A DNA stretch of 64,000 bases from CAZLQF01 sp964561545 (GCA_964561545.1 CAZLQF010000010.1:1-64000), one strand, 5' to 3'; counted from the stretch's first letter, positions 28,001 through 36,273 are shown. Program-made: numbers and translations. Notes: generated by a model not told the origin, from the sequence alone.

Positions 28001-29612
28001 AACCCAGTCCGTATAATTCATGCACTTTTTTGCTAAAGAAAAATTCATTTTTAGCCAATGAAAAGCTCCAACCGCCAATGGTAGCAATATCCTGGGTTTC
28101 CTCCAAAAGCTCTCTTAAGTTTTGCTCCTCGGTAACATCCCTTGAAATAGACTGAAATTGGATGATATGGCCTTCTTCGTTAAGAACCGGAAAAACATGA
28201 GCTTCGACCCAAATATATTGTCCTTCACTATGCATTATGCGGTAACGGGCCTTTTTGGTTTCTTGCCCTTGCAAAAGACCTTCGTGGATGCTTGCCAGGT
28301 AATTATGATCTTGGGGATGTATGTAATCATAAGGGGATGCCCCAATGATACTTTCAGGTTTAACGCCAACAAGTTGTTCAACGGATGGAGAAGCATATGT
28401 AAAATTCGCATCCAAATCGTGCAGCGCAATTAAGTCCCTGCTATTTTCAGCAATCATCCTGAAAAGTTGCTCACTTTCCTTTAATTCCCTTTCTGCCCGC
28501 TTTCTTTGGGTTATATCTATTACAATGGCCTGGACGGCATTTTTACCTTGATAAGTGATGGGAATACCTACAATTTCACCATCTATTTCTTTGCCATCAT
28601 TGGTTACAAAAACTTCTTCAACCGGTTCAACGTCATAGCCTTGTTCTAACTGATTTACCCGCTCGTGAGCTATTTCCAAATAATCCTTTCTGACAAAATC
28701 AAACAAATTAAACCCAAAAAACCTTGAAGCTTGATCAAAGCCGAAAATGTTGGCTGCTTCCTCGTTGGCATATAAAACATCACCTTGCTTATGAATGAAC
28801 ATGCCAACAGGGGCATTTTCTATTAAACGCCTAAAGCGGTACTCACTCTCTTTTAATTGTTCCTCTAATTTTCGTTGTTCTGTAACATCCCTTTGGACGG
28901 CTAAATAATGCGTAACTACCCCTTCATCATTTTTTAAAGGATAAATTTCCCATTGCAAAACAAATTCGGAACCATCTTTACGGTAATTAATGGTTTCTCC
29001 TATAAAGGTTTGGTTTTTTTTAAGATTACGATCAATGGAATTTAGTACACGCTCATCTGTTTTAGGACCTTGAAACATACGGGGCGTCTTACCAATAACC
29101 TCGCTTGGTTGATAGCCAAACAAGGCTGTAAAACCCGGATTGACAAAACGTATTACATACCCATCTTCTCCCTTATTGGCATCAGTAATGATAAAAGATT
29201 CTTTGGTTTGGTTGAATGCTTTTATCAAAATATCATAATCAGGCTCATTTGCTTGATTAGGCACTGGCTTTTCGGGATCTATCTTCAACCAACCGCCTTG
29301 GAATGTTTCATATTGAACAATTGGCTGTATTTCAACCCAATAGCTTCCGGTCATCGTACCCAATTGTAAATTAAAAGTTTCCTTGATTCCTGTCCCTTTT
29401 TTAAGGGCTTCGGTATAACTGGTGGGCTCCCATGACTGGATCAAATCGGATATTTGGCAACCTTTCAAAGATTCCAATTCCTTATCGGCATGGCTTAACA
29501 CAACTTGATTTCCATAAACAACGTAAAATGAGGCATCAAACACCAAAATACCTTCAGAAAATTGGTCAATAGCCTTTTGAACCAAGCTTTCATTAGAAAT
29601 AACCTCCTCCAT
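25089..29612 (-). CDS. Soluble multi-PAS sensor histidine kinase
   Basis: A 1507-residue kinase with no membrane helix or signal peptide. Ten PAS-type modules are stacked at about residues 1-125 (degenerate), 126-256, 257-380, 381-506, 507-625, 626-750, 751-881, 882-1012, 1013-1143 and 1144-1271, most ending in DxTE/RKxAE coiled-coil linkers. Modules 7-9 are close copies of one another (HPDD, EVNxxEFR, RDENGNV). The second resembles a LOV domain but has GKTPRMFQG where photoactive LOV has a cysteine. The HisKA H-box is SHNLRAP (His about 1290), followed by NLLSNAIKYR, DNGLGID and GKGMGLYL. There is no receiver domain and no adjacent response regulator. It probably senses cytoplasmic signals; the ligands are unknown. 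Confidence 0.93.
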   Translation of the reverse strand: MEEVISNESLVQKAIDQFSEGILVFDASFYVVYGNQVVLSHADKELESLKGCQISDLIQSWEPTSYTEALKKGTGIKETFNLQLGTMTGSYWVEIQPIVQYETFQGGWLKIDPEKPVPNQANEPDYDILIKAFNQTKESFIITDANKGEDGYVIRFVNPGFTALFGYQPSEVIGKTPRMFQGPKTDERVLNSIDRNLKKNQTFIGETINYRKDGSEFVLQWEIYPLKNDEGVVTHYLAVQRDVTEQRKLEEQLKESEYRFRRLIENAPVGMFIHKQGDVLYANEEAANIFGFDQASRFFGFNLFDFVRKDYLEIAHERVNQLEQGYDVEPVEEVFVTNDGKEIDGEIVGIPITYQGKNAVQAIVIDITQRKRAERELKESEQLFRMIAENSRDLIALHDLDANFTYASPSVEQLVGVKPESIIGASPYDYIHPQDHNYLASIHEGLLQGQETKKARYRIMHSEGQYIWVEAHVFPVLNEEGHIIQFQSISRDVTEEQNLRELLEETQDIATIGGWSFSLAKNEFFFSKKVHELYGLGLNEEITQEKAISFYDPHHQPLIRKAYDDLVTHGKSFDLELKFWNAQGQMLWVRAIGKPFYEGNHFYKVGGSLQDVTEKRLAIERLRESEETFRTFTEQSLVGVYMYQEGQMQYANPKVAEITGYPLDEIKGKSPFEIAHPEDQQKMQEKINARESGVSEGEHYEFRFYTKQGELRHAELFGSRITYHGKPAIIGTILDITERKKAQEDLIEKQHFIEEITRNSPNAITVTDYNEMKYVYSNDRVKDLIGYTIDQINKFENLVGDLLHPEDASLVKENYETNLKLKDGEVNHVEFRAKTKDGQYKWFLSSDTPFKRDENGNVIQIMGTIQDIDERKKTEQQLKENQYFIEKVVTSSPNLIHVYDYQLNQFVYVSQRLENGLGYSREEIDQMENGIADLFHPDDLEKVYQASQKNQTLKDGEVNEVEFRMKTKWGNWKWMMVQDTPFKRDENGSIKQVLSSVLDVTEKKNVEFELIEQRKFIESVTEQSPSTIHIYDYRQEQMIYYNRRIIDNLGYNEEEIKTIEQNLRSICHPDDIDAIKQHHRENLQLADNEVNTLEYRIKHKNGHWVWLLNKDIVFSRDEEGNVTQVLGVVEDTTEQKQMYESLKLNEALFRQLFQNAPVGIVRLDEEYNVQSCNEGFCEIFKYDKREVEGNKINNLIVPEEYQEEATAISKNTMDGKTRHVESVRVDQAGNLIPVLIYGVPVFLEGKTISIFGIYVDISERKQAEEDLKKHSNELLRSNAELEQFAYVTSHNLRAPVVNLESLLEFFDTSELKNENNKFVFNKITKSVDQLNETLNDLVDIVAKKKEVSQPKEKIEFEKLFNKAKDYSENQLNETNAIVKADFSKAPEIYYLKSFMESIMHNLLSNAIKYRSPKRQPHIMFETVRSNGYVCLTVTDNGLGIDLKQHKDQVFNLYKRFHLNKSGKGMGLYLIKSQVESLGGKVEIDSQVDQGTTFYLYLKDFYNESEEA

Positions 29613-29875
29613 TCTTCATTCCTATTTAAGGGTTACTAAGAGAAATAAGCCTAATAAAAAGTACGGGTATTTATTAATGTTATCTTTAACGACAAAAGGT
29701 AGGGCTTTAAAAATGAATGAGAAAAACAGTTTGTAATTTTTTTTTAAACAATTGCCTATAAAAATAATCAAGTTATAGTTAAAATCTTTACTGCAACATT
29801 AAATCAGAATATGACTATAGAATACGTGCATATGATTCAATTTCTCAAACAATTTGATTGGCCACTTATACCCTT

Positions 29876-31345
29876 TTATGCTTGATTTTTGGCACTTGGT
29901 TGTGTAGGCCAAGTTTTTGCTTCTAAAACACCCGGAATACGTTCCAATATATCTTTCCAAAATTGCAGGAGATAGTTGGTTTCCATGGTAACGGCCTTCT
30001 TGGCCAAAAATTGCTCCATGGTTTGAATGCCATACAATATCAGAAACAGGTTAAAATGGACCTGAATACTGGGGTTGCCTAATGCTTGCACATAATTATT
30101 GAACTCAATTTTTTGAAAGTGTTCTTCAAGCTCAGCCTGAAAATTTGTTATATCAAATTCTTTGGATTTCTCTTCTATAAACATCAAAAAATAAAAAACA
30201 TCATATAAGACCGGAGAGTCCCAAGTGGCTTCTTCCCAATCCAACAAGATCAAGGTATTACCCTCGATGGCAATGTTTTGATAATTAAATTCCCCGTGGG
30301 CTAATGAGATTGGAACCATTTTCTCTAAAGGAAGGGTATTGAGCAAGCCGGTTAGTTTGCTATATAAATCGATAAGTTGGCTTTTGCTGAGGCCTTCTGG
30401 CCAATTACCTTGTTTAAGCTGGTTGTAGAGTACATCTAATCGGGACAATACATAATGAGTCCTTAGTACATTTTGGAGGCTAACTTCCTTTAGGTAAGGT
30501 GTTTTAAAGGCTTTCAAAGCATTAAAATGCAATGGAGCTAATTTTAAATGGTCTTGTTTGGTCTTTTTAGCAAGGATCGGCTCCATAACCATCCATTCAT
30601 CTATCATTTGGGCATGTGGTATTTGCAATTCATCATGGTCAATTGTTGCCAATTGCTTCAATATATGGTATTCGTGCCTTGTTTTTTGCCTGCCTCCCGC
30701 TGTTAAACCACATTTCACGTAATAAGCCGGTTGGTTGGCTTTGATTAGTTGCATAAGCACCTTGCCGGTTTTTAAAAACCGCCCCGTAAAAACAGTGAAA
30801 GTTTCAAAATCCAAAGGCTTAAGTTTATCATATAAATATTTCTTGGATTTAAACAAGTTTACCTTCCGGTCTACCAGGAAGTTTTCCAGGCCCAATTTGA
30901 GGGTAAGTTTGGAATATCCTTTGAATATGTTGCCATAGACCTCATCGTTGTTGTAGATGGCTAAAAAATGGGGCGATCTCAAGTTATCCGGAAAAAGCCA
31001 TCTAATGGTATCAAGGGGGGTATCAATGCCCAGTAAGGTATGCTTCTTCATGCCTTTGTATTCAGTAGGTTCATCACCCAGACTTATGATGCCTGCAATA
31101 GAGGTTTGGTCAAATGGATATTGGTCAATAGGAACATCTGAGATGTTAATGATCAAACAATCAATCCCTTTTAAGTTGCCAATTTGGTCCACCTCATTTT
31201 TCTTACGTACATAATGAAACCCGACTCCTAAATTGGGCTTGATTTTTTCAAAAGGATCGAGCACTATAACATGCTCAAGTTCCGGAAAGAACAACCGGCT
31301 CATCCAGAATACGTCGCTCTCAAAGATTTTTTCACCTTCTTTCAT
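29876..31345 (-). CDS. Aminoglycoside/choline-kinase-type phosphotransferase
   Basis: A 489-residue protein whose C-terminal half is an APH/choline-kinase fold: catalytic loop LAHGEFNYQN near residue 346 (glutamate replaces the usual aspartate) and the metal motif LILLDWEEATWD near 370. The N-terminal about 170 residues resemble a nucleotide- or sugar-linked enzyme region with no clear motif, ending at SKLTLKLG. Such proteins in Bacteroidota often lie in surface-polysaccharide regions and may phosphorylate a small molecule or lipid-linked sugar; the substrate is unknown. A TAATTTTG box lies only 4 nt before the ATG. Confidence 0.7.
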   Translation of the reverse strand: MKEGEKIFESDVFWMSRLFFPELEHVIVLDPFEKIKPNLGVGFHYVRKKNEVDQIGNLKGIDCLIINISDVPIDQYPFDQTSIAGIISLGDEPTEYKGMKKHTLLGIDTPLDTIRWLFPDNLRSPHFLAIYNNDEVYGNIFKGYSKLTLKLGLENFLVDRKVNLFKSKKYLYDKLKPLDFETFTVFTGRFLKTGKVLMQLIKANQPAYYVKCGLTAGGRQKTRHEYHILKQLATIDHDELQIPHAQMIDEWMVMEPILAKKTKQDHLKLAPLHFNALKAFKTPYLKEVSLQNVLRTHYVLSRLDVLYNQLKQGNWPEGLSKSQLIDLYSKLTGLLNTLPLEKMVPISLAHGEFNYQNIAIEGNTLILLDWEEATWDSPVLYDVFYFLMFIEEKSKEFDITNFQAELEEHFQKIEFNNYVQALGNPSIQVHFNLFLILYGIQTMEQFLAKKAVTMETNYLLQFWKDILERIPGVLEAKTWPTQPSAKNQA

Positions 31346-31349
31346 AGGC

Positions 31350-31357
31350 CAAAATTA
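31350..31357 (-). promoter_or_regulatory. -7 box 4 nt from the phosphotransferase ATG
   Basis: TAATTTTG followed by GCCT and then the ATG at 31345. At this spacing transcription should begin at or next to the start codon, which implies a leaderless mRNA. Confidence 0.5.
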
Positions 31358-31548
31358 ACCAACTGCTTTTGAATTCTATCGGCTTTTTCATGGACCAGCC
31401 TTGAACAATCAAAATGTTTGCCCGTTTTAATCAAAATAAACTTTGGTTTTGGCTTTAAGAGGGTTTGATTGGTGTTTTTTGGGTTCCATCTTTCACAAGG
31501 CTTGGCAAAGTACTGATGCAACCTTGGGAAAAAGCATTGAGCGTTGCA

Positions 31549-31734
31549 GGCATTTTTGGGAATAAGCCATGCCCCGCCTTTTTAGAGCAGTCCTTGTCAA
31601 CAAGAGCAGACGCTCCGTATGCAGTGGGCTAAAAGGAATAATAACAAATTCCATCATGCTTTTAAGGTAAAGGGCGTCTAAACCCCCTTAACCTGTGAGG
31701 GACCCAGCGCTAACGATAGGACTATAAGCATGAT
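31549..31734. ncRNA. Candidate structured RNA of unknown family
   Basis: Stems read from the sequence in order: GGCAT 31549-31553 with ATGCC 31569-31573; CCTTTTTAG 31577-31585 with CTAAAAGG 31629-31636 (one bulged T), enclosing CTTG/CAAG at 31593-31604 with a TCAA loop and GCA-G-ACG/CGT-A-TGC at 31606-31622 with a 3-nt loop; GGAAT 31635-31639 with ATTCC 31648-31652; and the 9-bp perfect ATCATGCTT 31653-31661 with AAGCATGAT 31726-31734, enclosing TTAAGG 31662-31667 with CCTTAA 31686-31691. No tRNA, tmRNA, RNase P or SRP signature was recognised. Strand cannot be decided and no promoter was assigned. It could also be a decayed repeat element. Confidence 0.3.
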
Positions 31735-31987
31735 TACCGAAGTTTTTAAAAGAGTGATTGTTATGGATTTAGCAAAAACCTGGCATAGGTAAAGCGGGCT
31801 TTAGCGCAATGGTGGTAATTTCTTTTGGTCTAATTTCTGCCGTAGAGAAGCAATGGAAATACTTAATTTTTTTGCTTGAAATCCTGAAGCCCAATTCAGA
31901 TTAAAGCTTTGTACGCAGCTAAAAACCTTTTCATTTTCAAGCTGCTTTAAAATTCCTATATTCCTGCATTCAAAAGGAATTGATCTC

Positions 31988-33181
31988 ATGTTGACGTTGC
32001 CATTTTTGACCGGACTTTCGATTGGCATTGTACTTTGCGGTATTGTAGCCCTGTTCATTATCAAAAACCTTCAAAAAAAGGTTAGCAACCTTCAAATGAA
32101 GCATGCAAGGCTTGACGAGCAAAAACAATCGCTCAACCAGCAATTAGAAGAGCGGCAAAATCAAGAAGAAGCATTTCAAAAGCGAACAGAGCAAGCGTTT
32201 CAAAACCTGGCCCAAAAAATCCTGGAGCAGAATTCAGAAAAGTTTTCGAGCCAGAACAAGGAACAACTCCAAACCGTCCTCAAGCCAATCAAAGAGAAAA
32301 TGCAGGAATTTGAAAACAAGGTTCAGGAAACTTTTGAAAAAAACACCCGGGATGCCTCTGCCCTCCGTGAACAGATCAAAAGCCTGAAAGACATGAGTGA
32401 GAAAATGGGCCATGAAGCCCAGGAACTAACCAAGGCATTAAAGGGCGACCATAAAATGCAAGGCAATTGGGGTGAGTTGATCCTGAAAAGGGTCCTTGAA
32501 CTATCGGGCCTGCAGGAAGGCATAGAATATTACTTTCAAGCCAGGGGCATGGGCCTGAAAAACGAAGAAGGCCAACATCAATATCCGGATGTTGTTGTGA
32601 ACCTACCGGAAGACAAGCACCTCGTTATTGATTCCAAAGTTTCGCTGAAAGCCTACGAACAATCCGTAAACACCGCTACCCAGCAAGAAGCAGATCAACA
32701 TTTGCAGGAGCACCTAACCGCTGTTAAGAACCACGTTAAAAACCTCAGTGAGCAACATTACCATTCCCTTGATGGCCTCAACTCCCCCGAATTTGTCCTA
32801 CTCTTTATACCTGTAGAAGGCTCGTTCTCAACGCTTATGCGGGCTGGTGAAAACCTTTTTGACTATGCATGGCAGCGTAAAATTGTATTGGTAAGCCCAT
32901 CTACGCTTTTGGCTACGTTAAAGACCGTTTCCTCCATCTGGAAATATGAATACCAACATAAAAATGCCCAGGAAATCGCTAAAATCGGGGGTTCGATGTA
33001 TGACCAGCTTGTGGGTTTTGTAGAGGAAATGCACAAAGTAGACCGCAACATGGATCAGGCCAAAAATGCTTATGACAATGCCATGAAGCGACTTTATACC
33101 GGGCAGCAAAGCGTAACCAACAAAGCGCAGAAATTGAAAAGTCTGGGGATTAAAAGCAATAAGGAGCTGCCCGAGGATTAG
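31988..33181 (+). CDS. rmuC: RmuC-family DNA recombination protein
   Basis: A 397-residue protein: one N-terminal membrane helix (residues 3-25), a long Gln/Glu/Lys coiled coil (30-140), then the RmuC domain with the endonuclease-like core GNWGELILKRVLE, VVNLPEDKHLVIDSKVSLKAYE and LFIPVEGSF. RmuC limits inversions and recombination in E. coli; the biochemical activity is predicted nuclease. It is a single gene with 221 nt to tatD. Confidence 0.93.
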   Translation: MLTLPFLTGLSIGIVLCGIVALFIIKNLQKKVSNLQMKHARLDEQKQSLNQQLEERQNQEEAFQKRTEQAFQNLAQKILEQNSEKFSSQNKEQLQTVLKPIKEKMQEFENKVQETFEKNTRDASALREQIKSLKDMSEKMGHEAQELTKALKGDHKMQGNWGELILKRVLELSGLQEGIEYYFQARGMGLKNEEGQHQYPDVVVNLPEDKHLVIDSKVSLKAYEQSVNTATQQEADQHLQEHLTAVKNHVKNLSEQHYHSLDGLNSPEFVLLFIPVEGSFSTLMRAGENLFDYAWQRKIVLVSPSTLLATLKTVSSIWKYEYQHKNAQEIAKIGGSMYDQLVGFVEEMHKVDRNMDQAKNAYDNAMKRLYTGQQSVTNKAQKLKSLGIKSNKELPED

Positions 33182-33390
33182 TGAAGGCTTTTTATTAGTG
33201 TATTAGTGTTCCTTCATAATCTTTGAATTGCTTCTATTCATGATCTTTGATAGCACCCGGAAGATTTTGTTAAGAAGATTGCTGAAACCTGATTAAGCTA
33301 ACAATAGCTGATAGCCAACAACTTCCAAACAATCCAATCAACACTCCAGGGGTACTTAGGCACCCATTTTTTCCACTTCCATAAAAAGTC

Positions 33391-33398
33391 TACTTTTG
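33391..33398 (+). promoter_or_regulatory. -7 box 4 nt from the tatD ATG
   Basis: TACTTTTG, then CACC, then ATG at 33403. An exact TAnnTTTG match whose position predicts a leaderless or nearly leaderless transcript. Confidence 0.55.
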
Positions 33399-33402
33399 CA
33401 CC

Positions 33403-34170
33403 ATGAATTTGGTAGATACGCATACGCACTTATTCCTCGAACAGTTTGATGAGGACCGGGACCAAGCCGTTCAACGGGCGAAGGCCGAGCGCATCAATTC
33501 CCTTTTCCTCCCCAATATCGATAAGGACACCATCCCTAAAGTATGGCAAATGACCCGGGAATACCCAGATCAATGTTATGCAATGATGGGCCTGCACCCT
33601 TGCTCAGTAAAGGATGATTATCAGGATCATCTGGAAGCAGTAAAAACTGAGCTTGACAAGGATGGGATTTATGCCATTGGCGAAACCGGGTTGGATTTTT
33701 ATTGGGACAATGCCTTCACGGATGCCCAAAAGGCTTCTTTTGAACAACACATTGAATGGGGTAAACAGCTCAAATTGCCGGTCATTGTTCACTGCCGTGA
33801 AAGTTATGATGCCATTTATGAGCTTTTGAAAAAGCACAATGATCCTTCCTTATTCGGTATATTGCATTGCTTTACCGGTACTTTGGAAGAAGCCCACAAA
33901 ATGATAGATTTGGGTTTTTACTTAGGGCTCGGTGGTATTTTAACATTTAAGAATGCTGGTGTAGACCAGGTAGCCAAAGACATTCCATTAGACAGCATTG
34001 TGCTGGAAACAGATTCGCCTTACCTTGCACCAGTACCAAATAGAGGAAAAAGAAACGAAAGTTCCTACACCATCCATGTAGCCAAAAAATTGGCGGAAAT
34101 TAAAGCCATGAGCCTTGAAGAAGTGGCAGAGCAAACCACTCAAAATGCCAAAACGATTTTTAAGTTTTAA
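33403..34170 (+). CDS. tatD: TatD-family metal-dependent deoxyribonuclease
   Basis: A 255-residue TIM-barrel hydrolase with all family motifs: VDTHTHLF at the start, MGLHP, GETGLDFYWD, VIVHCRES, ILHCFTGT and LETDSPYLAP. Members are 3'-5' DNA exonucleases or D-aminoacyl-tRNA related hydrolases; TatD has been linked to DNA repair. It is followed by tRNA-Ser on the same strand. Confidence 0.95.
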   Translation: MNLVDTHTHLFLEQFDEDRDQAVQRAKAERINSLFLPNIDKDTIPKVWQMTREYPDQCYAMMGLHPCSVKDDYQDHLEAVKTELDKDGIYAIGETGLDFYWDNAFTDAQKASFEQHIEWGKQLKLPVIVHCRESYDAIYELLKKHNDPSLFGILHCFTGTLEEAHKMIDLGFYLGLGGILTFKNAGVDQVAKDIPLDSIVLETDSPYLAPVPNRGKRNESSYTIHVAKKLAEIKAMSLEEVAEQTTQNAKTIFKF

Positions 34171-34369
34171 ACAAAACAGTTTTATGAATTTCAATTTTTT
34201 ATAGTTTTGCTACCTGCAAAAGGTTTATTCATCAAAACATTTGTTTTGAAAAGCAGTAACAAAATTGCTTATATTGTGCCCGCAAAATAAAAGGCTTTCA
34301 AAGCATTTGAGCGCTTTAAAAAAGTAGAATTTTAGACATTAGAACAAGAATAGTTCTTAAATATTTAAA

Positions 34370-34459
34370 GGAGAGATGGCCGAGCGGTCGAAGGCGCACG
34401 CCTGGAAAGCGTGTATCCCGTTTTACCCGGGGTCGAGGGTTCGAATCCCTCTCTCTCCG
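34370..34459 (+). tRNA. tRNA-Ser (anticodon GGA)
   Basis: A 90-nt class II tRNA. Acceptor stem GGAGAGA (34370-34376) pairs with TCTCTCC (34452-34458), discriminator G at 34459. The anticodon stem CACGC/GCGTG encloses loop CTGGAAA with anticodon GGA at 34404-34406. The long variable arm (TATCCCGTTTTACCCGGGGTC) is typical of serine tRNA, and the T arm is GAGGG-TTCGAAT-CCCTC. CCA is not encoded. Confidence 0.98.
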
Positions 34460-34509
34460 CTAATTGTAACAAACCTGTAAACCTTAAAAGGACAAATTAA
34501 AAAGCAAGA

Positions 34510-35388
34510 ATGATGAAAAAAATCTTCAGCACACTGGCCATTGCAAGTTTGATCTTAACCTTAACGTTTGCATTTGCCCAAAATGAAACCCAGGATACAG
34601 CCAGAATGGCCGATACCACTGCCAAGGCAAGCGATACCGCTATGGGCTCAACTGACACTGCTGCGAAAGCGGAGGAAGCAGCGGATGATACAGCAGAACA
34701 AATGCAAGCTGCCGGGGAAGATGAACAAGCCCAAGTAAATCAAACCGGACATCAGTTAATTAAAGATTATTTCATTGATGGGGGAGAATTCATGTTCCCG
34801 GTTTTAGTTTGTCTTATTATAGGTTTGGCCGTATGCATTGAACGGATTATTACCTTAAATCTTAAAACCACGAATTCTACTAAGCTTTTAAACAAACTCG
34901 AAAGCTTTTTTGAACAAGGAGATGTTGAAGGAGCCAAAGAAACCGTAAGGGATACTCGTGGTCCAGTTGCCTCTATCTTTTATCAAGCCATCGACAGAAG
35001 AACTGAAGGAATTGAGATTGTTGAAAAGTCAATTGTCTCATACGGATCAGTACAAATGGGGCTTTTAGAAAAAGGCCTTACTTGGGTTTCACTTTTCATT
35101 GCCATCGCGCCAATGCTTGGTTTCATGGGTACCGTTATCGGTATGATTGATGCATTTGACAGCATTGAAGCTGCCGGAGATATTTCACCATCATTGGTAG
35201 CCGGAGGTATTAAAACAGCCTTATTAACTACGGTTGCAGGTTTGATTGTTGGTGTTATCCTGCAAATCTTCTATAACTACCTGGTATCCAAAGTGGACAG
35301 CCTTGTAAATGATATGGAAGATTCATCCATTTCCCTTGTAGACTTAATGATCAAATACGGAATCACTAAAAAATCTAATGAATCATGA
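34510..35388 (+). CDS. exbB: MotA/TolQ/ExbB proton-channel protein
   Basis: A 292-residue protein. Residues 1-23 look like a signal peptide and residues 25-80 form an Ala/Asp/Thr-rich segment (TADTTAKASDTAMGSTD) not found in classical ExbB. Then come the three ExbB helices: EFMFPVLVCLIIGLAVCIE (about 97-115), the LGFMGTVIGMIDAF helix (about 200) and GIKTALLTTVAGLIVGVI (about 240). It forms the proton channel of a TonB-type motor with the two ExbD proteins downstream. It overlaps the next gene by 4 nt. An adjacent tRNA lies 50 nt upstream. Confidence 0.93.
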   Translation: MMKKIFSTLAIASLILTLTFAFAQNETQDTARMADTTAKASDTAMGSTDTAAKAEEAADDTAEQMQAAGEDEQAQVNQTGHQLIKDYFIDGGEFMFPVLVCLIIGLAVCIERIITLNLKTTNSTKLLNKLESFFEQGDVEGAKETVRDTRGPVASIFYQAIDRRTEGIEIVEKSIVSYGSVQMGLLEKGLTWVSLFIAIAPMLGFMGTVIGMIDAFDSIEAAGDISPSLVAGGIKTALLTTVAGLIVGVILQIFYNYLVSKVDSLVNDMEDSSISLVDLMIKYGITKKSNES

Positions 35389-35702
35389 ATCCAGCATTAG
35401 TTGATTTCCTTTTAAGAACAAGTTATGTATTGTTAGGAATTGCTGCTTTAGGCATTATTGGGTTCTCCATATACCAAATATTGCAAAACCCCAGAAAAAG
35501 CTTTGCTTCGATAGGTGGTTTTATAGGCATTGTGATCGTATTTTTAATTGCTTTTTCAAGTGCCTCCAAGTTTGCTAATAAAGGTAACTTATCGCCTGAA
35601 ATGATCCAGTTTGCCGGAGGTGGTCTAATGACCCTTTATTTTTTAGGCATTATTGCAATTGTAGGTATAATAGCCGGTGAGATCTGGACAATGATAAAAT
35701 AA
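35385..35702 (+). CDS. Small membrane protein of the ExbB-ExbD operon
   Basis: A 105-residue protein with three hydrophobic helices (about residues 12-30, 42-60, 78-102) and no charged motif. It is translationally coupled to exbB (4-nt overlap) and lies 5 nt before exbD. A protein of this size in this place is a regular feature of Bacteroidota ExbB/ExbD operons; it may be a further motor subunit, but no function is established. Confidence 0.75.
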   Translation: MNPALVDFLLRTSYVLLGIAALGIIGFSIYQILQNPRKSFASIGGFIGIVIVFLIAFSSASKFANKGNLSPEMIQFAGGGLMTLYFLGIIAIVGIIAGEIWTMIK

Positions 35703-35707
35703 GGTTT

Positions 35708-36271
35708 ATGCCTCAGGATAAAAGGAAATTACCCGAGTTCAATGCTGCCTCCATGGCAGACATTGCTTTCCTTCTATTGATATTCTTTTTGCTGGTTACA
35801 ACCATTAAAACCGATAAAGGGATTACCAGAAAGTTGCCTCCCCTTCCGGAAGGCCCCCCACCTAAAGTGGATGTTAATCAGCGGAACGTTTTCATCGTGT
35901 TGGTAAACGCACAGGATAAATTACTGGTAGAGGGCGAGCCTGCAAAGATCAGTGACCTTAAAAGAAGGGCTAAGCGTTTTATCCTCAACCCTAACAATAG
36001 CAAGGAATTATCAGAAGATCCCACTGAAGCCGTCATATCCTTAAAAAGTGATCGGGGCACCAGCTATGACATGTACATCCAGGTACAAAATGAGTTAACA
36101 GCCACCTACAATGAAATAAGAAATGATGTGGCGCAAAGAAGGTTTGATGTATCCTGGCAAAAGCTCAAGCAAAATGATGACAGGGCTAAATACAAGAAAA
36201 TGATCAACAAGATCAAGGAAGATTACCCCATGAAGATCTCAGAAGCTGAACCGGAAAACGTAGGTAATTAA
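35708..36271 (+). CDS. exbD: ExbD/TolR-family protein, first copy
   Basis: A 187-residue biopolymer-transport protein. The single helix near residues 15-37 begins ASMADIAFLLLIFFLLVTT, with the conserved aspartate needed for proton movement in ExbD. A periplasmic domain follows; it is longer than typical ExbD (about 140) and ends in a charged Lys/Asp/Glu-rich tail after residue 150. It lies between the small membrane protein and a second ExbD with 2 nt spacing. Confidence 0.92.
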   Translation: MPQDKRKLPEFNAASMADIAFLLLIFFLLVTTIKTDKGITRKLPPLPEGPPPKVDVNQRNVFIVLVNAQDKLLVEGEPAKISDLKRRAKRFILNPNNSKELSEDPTEAVISLKSDRGTSYDMYIQVQNELTATYNEIRNDVAQRRFDVSWQKLKQNDDRAKYKKMINKIKEDYPMKISEAEPENVGN

Positions 36272-36273
36272 CT

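Larger units (their letters stand above)
31346..31987. other. Gene-free region, 642 bp
   Basis: The longest stretch without a credible gene. The first 12 bases hold the phosphotransferase promoter box. Bases 31549-31734 carry a dense run of perfect inverted repeats listed separately as a candidate RNA. Bases 31400-31500 and 31740-31987 show only AT-rich sequence with short open frames on both strands; the 87-codon minus-strand frame at 31801-32064 overlaps rmuC and has no coding character. The rightmost 100 bases must include the rmuC promoter, but no exact TAnnTTTG box was found. Confidence 0.6.

Noticed and set aside
31801..32064. 87-codon minus-strand frame
   Set aside because: Overlaps the rmuC start and lacks coding character.
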